A DNA stretch of 64,000 nucleotides from Liopterus haemorrhoidalis (taxonomy: Eukaryota > Arthropoda > Insecta > Coleoptera > Dytiscidae), in NCBI GenBank assembly GCA_963971575.1, contig OZ020612.1, positions 65,656,869-65,720,868 of the forward strand. Direction: 5' to 3'. The position numbers and the translations under genes are program-made. Shown in pieces: positions 31,466 to 41,515 of this stretch (position 1 is the first letter of the stretch; every line of letters begins with the position of its first letter). The notes under the pieces are model-generated. The model was not told where the DNA came from, did no database searches, and saw only the letters and a list, made by a program, of their open reading frames with translations.

Positions 31466-31871
31466 AGGGATTGGAGGAATAACAACTGGGAAAGTGTCAA
31501 CAAGACTCAAAAAGAAAAAGTGTGTTGGCGTCGTTGGTTGTTCGCATTGCTTGCAAAAATTAGAAGTTTCATCTTATTTTTTCGTGTTCTGCTAACTGCT
31601 AAGAAGAATAAGAACTAACACTATTAGTATTGTTATATCACAATAGATGGCGCTTATATTTTGTGTACTAATTTTAATAAAAATTAAATTTTTAAGATTC
31701 CAACGCCTCTAGCGGTAGTTTCTGAATTTCAAAGTTTAAACATCGACATCGGTAGTAGACATCGATGTTTTATCGATACTATCGCCAGCTGACCATCGAT
31801 GGTAAAAACATCGATGTTTTTAAAACAAACATCGATGTTTTCGATACATCGATGTTTTTTTCCCATCCCTA

Positions 31872-32018
31872 CTATGAGGATTGGAAGAACCGTCTCCAGT
31901 GCTGTGTGGCTTCCCAAGGAAGTTATTTTGAGGGAGACAATATTGAATTGTAATACTATTCGATTAAAAAAAAAATAATAAAAAATCAGTCCGGTTACTT
32001 AATTTACACACCTCGTAT
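31872..32018 (+). pseudogene. mariner transposase C-terminus and right TIR (after the hAT insert)
   Basis: The frame reads YEDWKNRLQCCVASQGSYFE, GDNIEL and a stop at 31952, the usual mariner C-terminus (W..RL..CI...G.YFEGD.I). The 3' UTR continues to CGGTTACTTAATTTACACAC, CTCGTA at 32018, the TIR. A separate Tc1-like end (GACACCCTGTATA) is at about 32101-32113. Confidence 0.8.
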
Positions 32019-33237
32019 GTATTTTTTTTAAGGAGAACAATTTAAACGACCTCGTATCTTTTACTGTTCTCGAGTTCCCCATGCTTAATAAGTTATTTAA
32101 GACACCCTGTATAGACAAACATGGAGAGAGTAGAAATACAGACAAACATATGGAGACAGCAGAAATACATATAAAGAGCCAAAGAGATAGAGAGTCGGTT
32201 TAGAGAACCCATTAAAAATTTCCAGAGAACTTGGTAACGTTTGCTAATTTTTATTGTTGTGATTTTGAATCTCATGAAAATTGTTGTCTTTTTCCCCAAG
32301 GTTAAGATAGTTTGTGATCGATACTTGAAACGTTCGTCGTCATGCTATCTTTAAAGTAAACACTTTAGATTTTAGATAAATTGAATTAGAAATAAAGATA
32401 ATTAGCCCTTTAGTTGATGCTCTTGAATAATAATTGAATTTCATTATCACTAATGGCTGGCTTCGATTTCACCGTTCAACCGTCATAGCAGCAAGATTTC
32501 ATTTACATTCCATGACAATTGCACGACAGAATGGATCATAATCAATATGGACATATTATTGACATATTGTTATATATTTCCACATCACGATACACATTCA
32601 TATATTCAGTTTATAATTCAACAACCACTCTCACTCACTATCTATCCACTGTTTTATTAAAGACTAGCTGACGAACTCGTATACACTATTCCAAACGGTT
32701 AAGCGGAACTAAATGGAATTTTTATTTTTGTTTTCATGAGCCCTCTTTTTAACGATTGCAATAGGCGGTTACTAAACCAAATGATCAAAAGCCTCATTAA
32801 AAGCTACTAGTTTTCAAAGTTTATACCCTATGTCATGCAAGAATATTGTGATTAAGAAGATAGGAACTGTTTTTCCTTGCGTCTGATTGATTTAAACAGG
32901 GCTTCGAACCGTTATTTTTTTCGTTTCGGTTTTCGTTCCGGTTCAATTAAAAAAATATATATCAGCTCTGTTCCGGTTTTCGTTCCTGCAAAAATAACGA
33001 TTTTTTTCGGTTTTCGGTTCAGTTCCGAGTGATAAATTTTTAAATGCTTTTATTTGTATTAGAAATTTATTTTCTGCTATAATTCAGAAGAACACTTTAT
33101 TCCTAATTTTGTGATAATCATACCAAGGTAGCTGCCAGGGGAGAGGTTCTGGGCGTTCACCCCCCCCCCCCCATTTTTTTACTTATCAGTTAAAAAAATT
33201 ACGAATTACGATTTTTTTCTGCTCATCAGTTTAAAAA
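32019..33237. other. Mixed intron sequence with transposon ends
   Basis: No gene. Recognisable bits: a partial AGTCTGTTCC MITE (ACTATTCCAAACGGTTAAGC, about 32687-32830), a hAT-type start CAGGGCTTCGAACCGTTATT (about 32898) with GTTCCGGTTTTCGTTCC repeats to 33030, and a poly-C run at 33160. Confidence 0.45.
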
Positions 33238-33602
33238 TCATCTTTTGTTCAATAAATTTTTTCGAAATATTTTTTTGTTGTGAAATATTCACAAAAATCT
33301 TAAAATCGACACGAATAAACTCCCAGTTTTAGTCAACCGATTTTTACCAAAAGTTGATCAAATCGTGCCATTGATGGCAGAAGCTTAAATAAGAAGTTTC
33401 ATAAAAATCCTTTCAGCCGAATTTGCTCTGCACGTGTACACAGATGGACATACGGACAGACATACCGACAGACATCATGTTAAACATAGTCAAAACGTTA
33501 TGTAGGGACCTCAATTCGTGGAGATCCAGTGAAATCTCGAAATGTCAAAATCGGTATGATCACAATACCTCCCTTATATATGTTGGCGGTCGGTAAAAAA
33601 AA
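33238..33602 (-). repeat. Family C repeat copy
   Basis: A well-preserved copy: TCTTAAAATCGACACGAATA, CAAAAGTTGATCAAATCG, GCAGAAGCTTAAATAAGAAG, a short GACA/GACC tract, GACATCATGTTAAACATAGT, GGAGATCCAGTGAAATCTCG and the terminus TGTTGGCGGTCGGTAAAAA. Confidence 0.8.
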
Positions 33603-33800
33603 TATGTTTTTAGTCCACGTTAACAGATATTCAGTGACGTGCATTTGAATAAATTATCATTTTCATCGTGAGTATATTTTGTTATTATTTACCAGGGATG
33701 GGGAGTCGACAGAAAAATTATCGACTCCGGAGTCGGTATTTTTGAAAATCGACTCCGACTCCGACTCCGACTCCCGACTCCTTTCACTGGTAAATTGTAA

Positions 33801-33980
33801 AGTCTATTCCAAATGTTTAAGCGGAACTAAATGGAATTTTTATTTTCTCAAATTATCACGAGTTTACTTTTTAACTATCAAAGTGGGCTTTTGTTAAACA
33901 AAATGATACAAAGCTTCATTCAATCCTTAAAAGTTAGTAGATTTCGATACCTAATTCCGCTTAAACCAAGCAAACAGACT
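33801..33980. mobile_element. AGTCTGTTCC MITE, copy 3
   Basis: It starts AGTCTATTCCAAATGTTTAA, then GCGGAACTA, and ends TAATTCCGCTTAAACCAAGC, AAACAGACT; about 180 bp. It has the shared core AAAATGATACAAAGCTTCAT. TA is adjacent at the right. Confidence 0.8.
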
Positions 33981-34121
33981 ATACTTACATTAAATATCTT
34001 GGGTTGGGGCGAGCTGTTTTTATAAAATGCCATTTTCATTTCATCTTGACTATTGAGTCATTTTTAATACAAATTTTCAAATATATTAGTTTTAAAAAAA
34101 AAATGTTTTGTATTTATATAA

Positions 34122-34301
34122 AGTCTGTTCCTTTGGTTTAGGCGGTACTAGATTTTCAATACTAGTTACTTTTACCGTTTGATTGAAGCTTTTGATCATT
34201 TTGTTCAGGAAAAGCCAACTTCAATATATAAAAAAATAGCTAATAACAACTTACAAAAATGAAAATTCCAGTTAGTTCCGCTTAATCGTTTGGAACAGAC
34301 T
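34122..34301. mobile_element. AGTCTGTTCC MITE, copy 4
   Basis: It starts AGTCTGTTCCTTTGGTTTAG, then GCGGTACTAG, and ends TTAGTTCCGCTTAATCGTTT, GGAACAGACT; about 180 bp, in inverse orientation to copy 3. Confidence 0.8.
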
Positions 34302-34776
34302 GTACTTTATTTTTCATAACATGTCACTTTTTTCTTTTGACATATAGATTTTAGCTGCCAACATAAAATAATCACAACGCCCGTTACAACTTGAGAAAAT
34401 AAAAATCCAGTTTAGTTTCGTTTTAACATAATAAACAAAGTATACAAAAAAAGAAAAATTAGATATTACTAAAAATTAACTAAATTTTTAACTGAAAAGC
34501 ATGAAGGAAACCGGAATTGAATATTTTTAATTTCATTTTCGTTCATGAACAGAGAAAAAATGTCGTTCCTGTTCCCATTCTTTAACAAATTCTGGTAGTA
34601 TGGTATTTTGCTTTCGCTTTCGGATTGTTCTCATCCTTGATAAATATGTAGTCAAAGAGTCGGGAGTCGATAACTTTTTCCGACTCCCGACTCCGACTCC
34701 GACTCCTCCAAAAAGCTTCGACTCCTCGACTCCCGACTCCCGACTCCGACTCCGACTCCCCATCCCTGTTATTTAC

Positions 34777-35635
34777 ATATTTAGACGTTCATTTATGTTC
34801 TTGGCATAGATATTATGGAGAATTTAAGAAATTTGTTTTTATGCCTATTAAATGTTCAAAAATGTCTCCATTCCCTGCACATAATCCGTATACGTATCCG
34901 CATCCGCGGATCTGGCTTTTATGTGATTCGGCACACCACTAATAGAAACAGATAGATAATAAAACTGTTAGTTAAAATTAAAGTTAGTTAACGGTCTGAC
35001 ACACAGCATCTACGGCTACCAGTATCTATTTACTTATCAAGATAAAATAAACATCACGGTAGACAATAAGACAGACAAGAATATAAATATACATACAGAC
35101 AAACAGATAAATAAAGAGTAATGTAGACGCATCGCTAAATCAGCAGACCAACATAATTTCTTTTTTGTTTCTCGTGTACATTATTCAACGAAATCTAAAA
35201 TTGTCTTAAAGGTCATAGAGCAATTATACGTATATTTATCTTGTACTGAAATTTTCTCATATTTTCTCGATGAAATACGATCACACGAAGTAAAATTATT
35301 ATTTACAGTAACAGGTGTGTGTATGTCGATTGGTGAGTGTGGCTGACGACATATGAGTTACGTTAGGTTACGTTTGTTTAGCAATAAAAACAGTATTTTA
35401 TAAATGTTTGATATTGAATTATCCGGACAAACAGCTGAGCTGGCCATAGAGCCAAGCCTGTGTCATTTGATGACGCAAGGTCTGTAGGCGTAACAGCCGG
35501 TACCAAAATGAAACTCTGGAAAACTTGGAATTTTTCTTAAATTGCGGTAAACATAAAACTCATCTTTGGGACCAATGATTTAAATAATTTAAAAACTGCT
35601 GTGCATGGGGTTACTAGATCATGTAATACAAAAAA
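34777..35635. other. No gene; hAT-like end at the left
   Basis: CCCTGCACATAATCCGTATA and CGTATCCGCATCCGCGGATC (34873-34915) match, inverted, the TAGGGATATGCCGGAACATA / CCGTGGATACGGATAC start at 59091, so they are ends of one hAT-type family. The remainder has no recognisable content. Confidence 0.45.
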
Positions 35636-36566
35636 TTGATGTGAAGCGTGAATATTCACACATTTCAGGGTTTCGCAGGTATATAATAAGTGAAGGCGGT
35701 ATGCTGAGTGTGTAGGACAAATTTTACTTTGTAGTAATCACGGCAAAATGAACGATATTTTTAAAATAATTTATCGTCTGTTAATCATATAATAAGACTG
35801 GTTATTAAATTTACGCTCTTAAAAATTAAATACAACATTTGTCAAAATATAACTAGAATTTTGACAAAATAACTTCAACATAATAAAAATGCAAAAAAAA
35901 AAACAGAAAAAATAAAATTCACTCCGTACTCGAACTCGAAACCCTTCATCTCCAGCGAGTTTTAGCTTACGACACCAGTGCTCTAACCCATTACGCTATC
36001 GCACGCCTTGCATGTGAATGTCTTACATTGGTATAACTTTTGTACTTTGTGAACCAAAAACCACAAAAAAATGCGTTTTTTTCCGAAAACATAATCTGAT
36101 CAAAAATTCCTGTTGTACTATTTCGGTTCACACCAATATACATTACTTAGATTTTTTTTAGATCTTTAGTTTAAACCATCTGGGTTACAGGGTGTGGGAC
36201 AAATTTTTTTTTGCGCAATTTTGGCAAAAATCGCATCAAAATAATTTATTTTGCAAAAATAAAAATTTGATCGTTAATCCACGTAATAAGGGCTTTCATT
36301 TGATACCCTACTCAAAATTAAAAAAAAAAAATTTTGTTTTCGATGAGCACATATTTGTTTATATTTTTAGGGGGGTATGTTTTTTAGATGTTTTAGTATT
36401 TTCCTATGTGCGGGTCAAAGAGTTGTATAAGCATGCCAAATTTCAACTCTCTAGGTTTAGCTGTTTGGCTAAAATTTTTACCGAACAGACAGACAGACAG
36501 ACAGACAGACAGACGCCAAAATGATGGTATAAGGGTTTTTTGGTCATACCTACAAAACCCTAAAAA
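35636..36566 (-). mobile_element. Family A repeat, copy 2 (near complete)
   Basis: At about 930 bp this is the best type copy. Minus strand: TTTTTTAGGGTTTTGTAGGT, CCATCATTTTGGC, (GTCT)n, TAGCCAAACAGCTAAACCTA, GCATGCTTATACAACTCTTT, ATATGTGCTCATCGAAAACA, ACCTGTAACCCAGATGGTTT-like block, a tRNA-like module, a (T)n stretch, ATACCTGCGAAACCCTGAAA, palindrome GTGTGAATATTCACGC, CATCAATTTT. The 3' third differs from copy 1 (GCCTTCACTTATTATATACC), as it does at 52.3 kb, so there are at least two 3' subtypes. Confidence 0.65.
35921..36012 (-). other. tRNA-like module in family A copy 2
   Basis: The minus strand reads GCGATAGCGTAATGGGTTAG and AGCACTGG, an A-box-like D-arm, then a longer middle, and GGGTTTCGAGTTCGAGTACG with a B-box-like GAGTTCGAGTA. 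It differs from the modules in the other copies in sequence and in the length of the variable part. Confidence 0.5.
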
Positions 36567-36634
36567 AGTATACTTGCTATTAAATGCCTTTTTTTAGGGT
36601 TTTGTAGGTATGACCACCAAAAAACCCTTATAAC
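36529..36634. repeat. Head-to-head family A/B termini forming an inverted repeat
   Basis: TAAGGGTTTTTTGGTCATAC, CTACAAAACCCTAAAAAA (36529-36566) is followed after 24 bp by its near-exact reverse complement (36591-36634), broken only by a 3-bp indel. It is where the start of family A copy 2 meets the start of a family B element. Confidence 0.85.
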
Positions 36635-37840
36635 GTCACTCTGTCATGTCTGTCTGTCTGTCTGTTTGTACGGTAGAAATTGTAGCCAAACGGCTGAACA
36701 GAAAGTTGAAATTTGGCATACTTGTACAACTTTTTGACCCACATATAGGAAAACTATTGAGAATAAACATTACCTATGGAGGCGCTGTTGTCGCTTACAA
36801 AATGGCGATTGGAATAGGATATTTATGACATTTGCCATTTGATACACAACAATTCACATTGCAGTTAATTTTCTGTTGCGATTTTAAAGACATTTTATTA
36901 AAGTTTTCTTCACTTTAACACATACAAACAATGCAATTAAATGAGCCACATCCAACAAAATCCTATTCCGTTAAGTTCCAAAATATTCCGTTATGGTCTA
37001 AAATTATTAAGTTAAGGTCTAAAATTTTGACATTTGCAGCTAAAAAATTTTAAAAAAATCAGCTGTGGCCACCACAGGACCGACCGCCATCGTAAAGTAT
37101 TTACATATATAAAATAAATTCTAGCAGCAGAGTAGAAATAACTTGGTCTAATATTTTCTAACACAGATATTATTTATCATGACCATGGAAACGTTACATA
37201 TAAGTATGAAAAAATTGAGAAAAAAATTTACAAAAATTATTCGAAATTTTTCGTTTTATCAAAAAACGTCTCAAATAAAAGTTATTAGTTATTGCTTTTA
37301 TAGCAACTTTTATTCAATAATTTTTTTTGAAATATTTTTCTGTTGTGTAATATTCACAAAAATCTTAAAATCGACACGAGTAAACTCCCATTTTTAGTCA
37401 ACCGATTTTTACCAAAAGTTGATCAACTCGTGCCATTGATGACAGAAGCTTAAATATGAAGTTTCATAAAAATACTTTCAGCCGAATTTGCTCTGCACGT
37501 GTACACAGACAGACGGACAGACAGACGGACAGACAGACGGACAGACAGACGGACAGACAGACGGACAGACAGACGGACAGACAGACGGACAGACAGACGG
37601 ACAGACAGACGGACAGACAGACGGACAGACAGACGGACAGACAGACGGACAGACAGACGGACAGACAGACGGACAGACAGACGGACAGACAGACGGACAG
37701 ACAGACGGACGGGCAGACAGACAGACCGACAGACATCATGCTAAAAATAGTCAAAATGTTATATAGGGACCTCACTTCGTGGAGATCAATCGAAATCTCT
37801 AAATGTCAAAATCGGTATGATCACAATACCTCCCTTATAC
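36591..37840 (+). mobile_element. Family B repeat, long copy 1
   Basis: The left end is family-A-like: TTTTTAGGGTTTTGTAGGTA, CCAAAAAACCCTTATAACGT, a (TGTC)n tract, GCCAAACGGCTGAACAGAAA. The right end is family-C-like: GCCATTGATGACAGAAGCTT, a long GACA/GACGG tract, GACATCATGCTAAAAATAGT, AATACCTCCCTTATA. The middle holds AATCAGCTGTGGCCACCACA and TCTAGCAGCAGAGTAGAAAT. The long copy at 56744-58054 has the same order, so this is one element with two different microsatellite-bearing ends, not a chance junction. Confidence 0.7.
37505..37712. repeat. 12-bp minisatellite (ACAGACAGACGG)n
   Basis: About 17 near-identical units of 12 bp, far longer than the same tract in the sister copies (20-70 bp). 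Every frame is open and encodes QTDR/TDGQ or CLSV repeats, so the long ORFs reported across it are artefacts of the repeat. Confidence 0.95.
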
Positions 37841-37950
37841 AGAGTGATTATTTAATGGCGAGACGACGTCACTGGAAGATTTAATAATTTGCCGTTTCAT
37901 ACACATCGTAGCAGGAGATTATGCGCGCATGCGCGTAGTAGACACTATAT

Positions 37951-38093
37951 CAGTAATTCCCAAACAGTGCGCCGCGGAAATATTCCAATATTCCTCCAAT
38001 TGCGTTAGTTAGGCCAATGTTTTGACTTGGGGTGCCGCATAGAAATAGTGATACATTAAGGACGCCGGGAACCGAAAAGTTTGGGAACCACTG
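37951..38093. mobile_element. Small hAT-like MITE
   Basis: It begins CAGTAATTCCCAAACAGTGC, then GCCGCGG, and ends GAAAAGTTTGGGAACCACTG (143 bp). The flanks CACTATAT and ATTTAACA do not match, so its target duplication is lost or one end was replaced. Confidence 0.65.
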
Positions 38094-38751
38094 ATTTAAC
38101 ACATAACTCATACATCAGCAACTAAAGTAAGATTTATTTTACCATTTTACTCCAGTTTACCTAAATTACGCATTTCACAAAACACACCGCTAAGTTGCTT
38201 TTCCCAATACCAATACATTTCCATAATTTAATGAAACTGTCTGTTTAGAAAATTCTTGTTCTGATACATATTTGTAATCTAACATCTCTAACACGATACC
38301 AAGATATCTAATTAAAATTATCTGGTGTAAGTTGTCTGTGGAACAGGAGTACCAACCTACGCAATTAGATTCTTCTGGGTAGTGGCTGTATTGCTGATAG
38401 AATATGATGATAAAGTGTAATTGCAAACCCTCTCCTAGCTTTGTTACCCGCTCCCGGCGGTAAGATCAAACAGTTCAAGCAGTTATATGAAATAGATCGC
38501 TGATAATCTGCAGCCCGCATATAATGCAGTTGGTATACATTAAATACAGACTATTCACCAACTAGGCTAATCTTCCCAAACAGTTGGCAACACTGCCAAA
38601 GGATTTTTAAGGCCAGTTGATTAAATGCAACGGGTAAAGGACAAAGGTTGAAGGTAAATACAGTGCAACGTATAAATCAGCAGGATTCAGGAATCGTCCA
38701 AGGAGAATGGTAAGAATTCACGACGTTTCCTCATTAGATCGTGCATTAATA
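38094..38751. other. No recognised gene
   Basis: A minus-strand frame at 38190-38426 (ending YVSEQEFSKQTVSLNYGNVL) is 78 codons and is the longest here. I recognise no family in it. Confidence 0.3.
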
Positions 38752-40145
38752 TACAGTGAATTTATTTTTTAATGCAACATGTACTATGTCATTACCATGG
38801 ATACAGTTTTTGACAGCAATATAAATTGTGTTCATTTTTATTTGCAACATAGAAAAAAAAAAAAACAATATTTACTAGCAAAATATTTTACTGAAAATAC
38901 AAATAAAAATAATAATAAATAAATAACAAATAAAAACTTTCTCCAAATGTTCAAAAGTTTCTCCGTTTACTTGCATTCAAAATATTAAGCGATCATAAAA
39001 ATGATTCAAAACATTCAGCAATTGCTCTTGAGGTATATTGTTGGATGCTTGTTTAATTTTGTCTTGCAGTGCAGCAACATCCCTAAATTCTCCATTATAT
39101 ACTTTGGCCTTTAAATATCCCCAATAAAATAAATCATTGTGTGCTAAATCCGGAGATCTCGCTGGCCAATTCATCTACCCTCCTCTTCCAATCCAGCTAT
39201 TTGGGAAAGCTCTATGTAAATATTCTTTAACTATTCTGGAATAATGGACTTGTGCGCCATCACTTTGAAACCATACTTGTCCATTAATATTCAGGTTTCG
39301 CAACGTAGGTAATATTTGGTTTTGCAAAAGGGCTAGATATTTTGCGGCATTAAGGTTACCGTTAATAAAAAAAGTCCCTATAATATTGGTTCCTATTATC
39401 CCTGCCCAAACATTTAATTTTTGCGGCCTTCGAGTTCGGGAGGAATGAAACAAATGTAAATTTTCTCGACTCCAGTACCTAAAATTTTGTCTGTGCACTT
39501 CACCATTTAGAGTAAACGTTGCTTCGTCAGTAAATAAAATTCTTTGGAGCATTGTTGGGTCGGAATTAATTATTTCAAACACTTGAAAACAAAAATCCAC
39601 ACGCACTGCTGTGTCCCTTTCTAACAATTCTTGATGATTTGGAAATTTGTATGATCGAAACTTTTGTTTTTTTTTAAGAAGCTAAAAATAGATCCAATAC
39701 TGACACCAACGGTTTGTGTAATTGATCTTAAAGTATTTTGATTGTTTTCTTCCATTTGTAATAATATTTCCAACTGCTTCTCTTCTGTAAGCACTTGGGA
39801 TGTTGTTCTTTTTTTATTATGCTTTGACTCAAGACATCCTTCGCGATGGAATTTATTAACTAGTCTTGAAATTGTAGAGGGATTTGGTATTGGCCGATCT
39901 GGATAAGTTGCACTAAATACAGCAGAAACTTCTCTTAAACTCATTTGGGAGTTATACCAAGTTACCATCATTATTTTTTCTTCATCTGTATACATGTTGA
40001 TTCATTTTTAAACAGCAATGAGCAAAAGTATAGACACTAATTGTCTATGTTGCAAATGAAAATGAACACGAATTATATTGCTGTCAAAAACTGTAACCAT
40101 GGTAATGACATAGTACATGTTGCATTAAAAAATAAATTCACTGTA
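38752..40145 (-). mobile_element. Near-complete DD41D mariner with ~98-bp TIRs
   Basis: The element is 38754-40143 (1390 bp). Both ends are present: CAGTGAATTTATTTTTTAAT at the left and its inverse at the right, continuing as near-perfect inverted repeats for about 98 bp (CAACATGTACTATGTCATTA, TACAGTTTTTGACAGCAATA). TA flanks both sides. The only ORF is the transposase on the minus strand. Long TIRs are unusual, since most mariners have ~28 bp. Confidence 0.95.
38945..39995 (-). pseudogene. DD41D mariner transposase with a frameshift and two stops
   Basis: It starts at ATG 39995 (MYTDEEKIMMVTWYNSQM). N-terminal HTH: MSLREVSAVFSATYPDRPIP; GR-type linker; second HTH TLRSITQTVGVSIGSIFSFL. A frameshift in an A-run near 39670 must be skipped to reach FRSYKFPNHQELLERDTAVR. 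Catalytic: ILFTDEATFTLNG (Asp 1), VWFQSDGAQVHYS (Asp 2), a TAG at 39175-39177, NWPARSPDLAHNDLFYWGYL (Asp 3); 41 residues lie between Asp 2 and 3, counting the stop. A second stop precedes QVNGETFEHLEK at the C-terminus. All catalytic Asp remain. It would be mobilisable in trans through its intact TIRs. Confidence 0.95.
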
Positions 40146-41489
40146 TATGAAGGTTAGTGCGAAAGTATTGTCAAATAAATAGAGTACGCTCTGGTGGAAC
40201 ATAGTGTTTCCACTTAAGATTATGTTTGTTATGTTTCATTTTATCGTATGTATGTATATTCATGAAGGAAGAGTTGTTTTAATACGATTTTGTTGCGTGA
40301 ACTAAATTATACGGAAAATTTCCATGTTTCTTATCTGATAGATCACTTTTACTTTCCAACACGTTATTATTTATATTCAATTATCAAATGAACTTAATTC
40401 AGGCATGATATGCAAATGCTTTTAAAAAAATAAATAAATAAAATATCAAACAATAATGGAAATTCAGGAAATTCTATGGAAATGGTAATGAACAAACGGT
40501 TAAACAAGTACTTCGTAAGTTATATTCATTGAAGCGAAATAATTATTTTCGATATTGATGACTTGTTATACTCTTTTTTAAACAAGAATTGAGTGTGTAA
40601 GAAGATAGGAGCTGTTTGACCTCGCTTTTGATTGGCTTGACCCAGCCCCCCCCCTAAGAAGAAAGGAAATAAAAATAAAAACACACAAACACACTAGAAA
40701 ATTTTTAAAATAGAGATGAATACCTTTTTTTTAAGTCGTTACTTGTATTTTAGAAGTGGGGACCTTTTTTTTAGGTCATCACTTTATATTGTCATAATTT
40801 AAATAATTTTGTCTTCCGGGGCCCCCCTAACAATAATTCCTGAGTGCGCCACTGTATTGTATTGTATAGTTATTTTTGCTACAAAATCAAAACTTCTAAA
40901 TATAGTACAGCAACCCACGCCACAGGAATGTCGAGCGGTAAAACTTGGGAATAATTTCATCTGTTTATTTTTTTAAATTGCAAGATTAGCGCAAAGTGTA
41001 TTGCCCTCAACCTCTGTGGTTTTATTTGTAAATAATATAATGTAGCTATTATATCTTTTGAAAGTACCGCTATTGTTAAAGTAACTAGAAGTAAAGTTAT
41101 GAATAACAAGTCGCCTAACAATGGCCCTTTGATGCAGAGACGCCAGCTAACGGCTTGAAGCCTTCTATCCACCATCTCCCCCCCCCCCCCTCTGGCAGGA
41201 CATATCTCTAAGGACATCGTTATGCTGTTGTCGTATCTTTCAGGACGAATTATTTATTCTTTACATGACAATAAATCGATAAGGATACTGTGCCAAATCC
41301 AAAGATCTGATTAAATAGCTCATATAAATAAATAAAAGCAAAGAGATGTTTCACCAAAATTGTACGATTTTCGGGTCCCACAATTTGTACCAGCCAGTGG
41401 CGTAGCTAGGAATATAGGGCCCTTCTGCACAAGTATGGTTGGAGGGCTCCTCTCCCTTGTTGTTGATTATAATTATTATACAGGTCTGG
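40146..41489. other. No gene; hAT-type ends
   Basis: CTGAGTGCGCCACTG (about 40839-40853) and CAGTGGCGTAGCTAGGAATA (about 41396) are hAT-type termini pointing at each other's outer sides, and no duplications match. A minus-strand ORF at 40957-41217 across a poly-C run has no domain. Confidence 0.4.
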
Positions 41490-41515
41490 GAAAAAGTTCG
41501 TGGCGTTTTTGCCGC
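41490..41515 (+). mobile_element. mariner left terminus (interrupted)
   Basis: GGTCTGGGAAAAAGTTCGTG, GCG is a mariner-type 5' end. The same element continues at 42475-42640, after a TIR element. Confidence 0.6.

Larger units (their letters stand above)
30736..31879. mobile_element. hAT-type element inserted in a mariner, perfect 8-bp duplication
   Basis: The element is 30744-31871 (1128 bp). It begins TAGGGTTGTAAATCGAAGGC and ends TTTTTCCCATCCCTA. CTATGAGG is duplicated exactly (30736-30743 and 31872-31879). The paralogous mariner at 61.8 kb reads CACTGCTATGAGGATTGG with one copy of the 8-mer, an empty-site control. ACATCGATGT is repeated near both ends. Two copies of the AGTCTGTTCC MITE are nested inside. 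No transposase. Confidence 0.95.
33685..34776. mobile_element. hAT-type element with (GACTCC)n ends, perfect 8-bp duplication
   Basis: The element is 33693-34768 (1076 bp). It begins CAGGGATGGGGAGTCGACAG and ends GACTCCGACTCCCCATCCCT, G. TTATTTAC is exact on both sides. Both ends carry GACTCC hexamer arrays in inverse orientation. Two MITEs of the AGTCTGTTCC type are nested inside. The serine/arginine-rich ORFs over the arrays are by-products. Confidence 0.95.

Noticed and set aside
31729..31953. Short ORFs containing HRCLLPMSMF or NIDVFKTNIDVF repeats
   Set aside because: They come from ACATCGATGT repeats at the end of the hAT element, running on into mariner sequence.
33679..34809. Serine/proline-rich ORFs over the GACTCC arrays
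   Set aside because: They arise from the hexamer repeats in the hAT ends and have no domain.
37456..37884. Long overlapping ORFs encoding QTDR, TDGQ or CLSV repeats on both strands
   Set aside because: They are by-products of the ACAGACAGACGG minisatellite, which has no stop in any frame. There is no start context or domain.
40957..41217. 86-codon minus-strand ORF
   Set aside because: It runs across a poly-C tract, with no domain or homologue recognised; likely chance.
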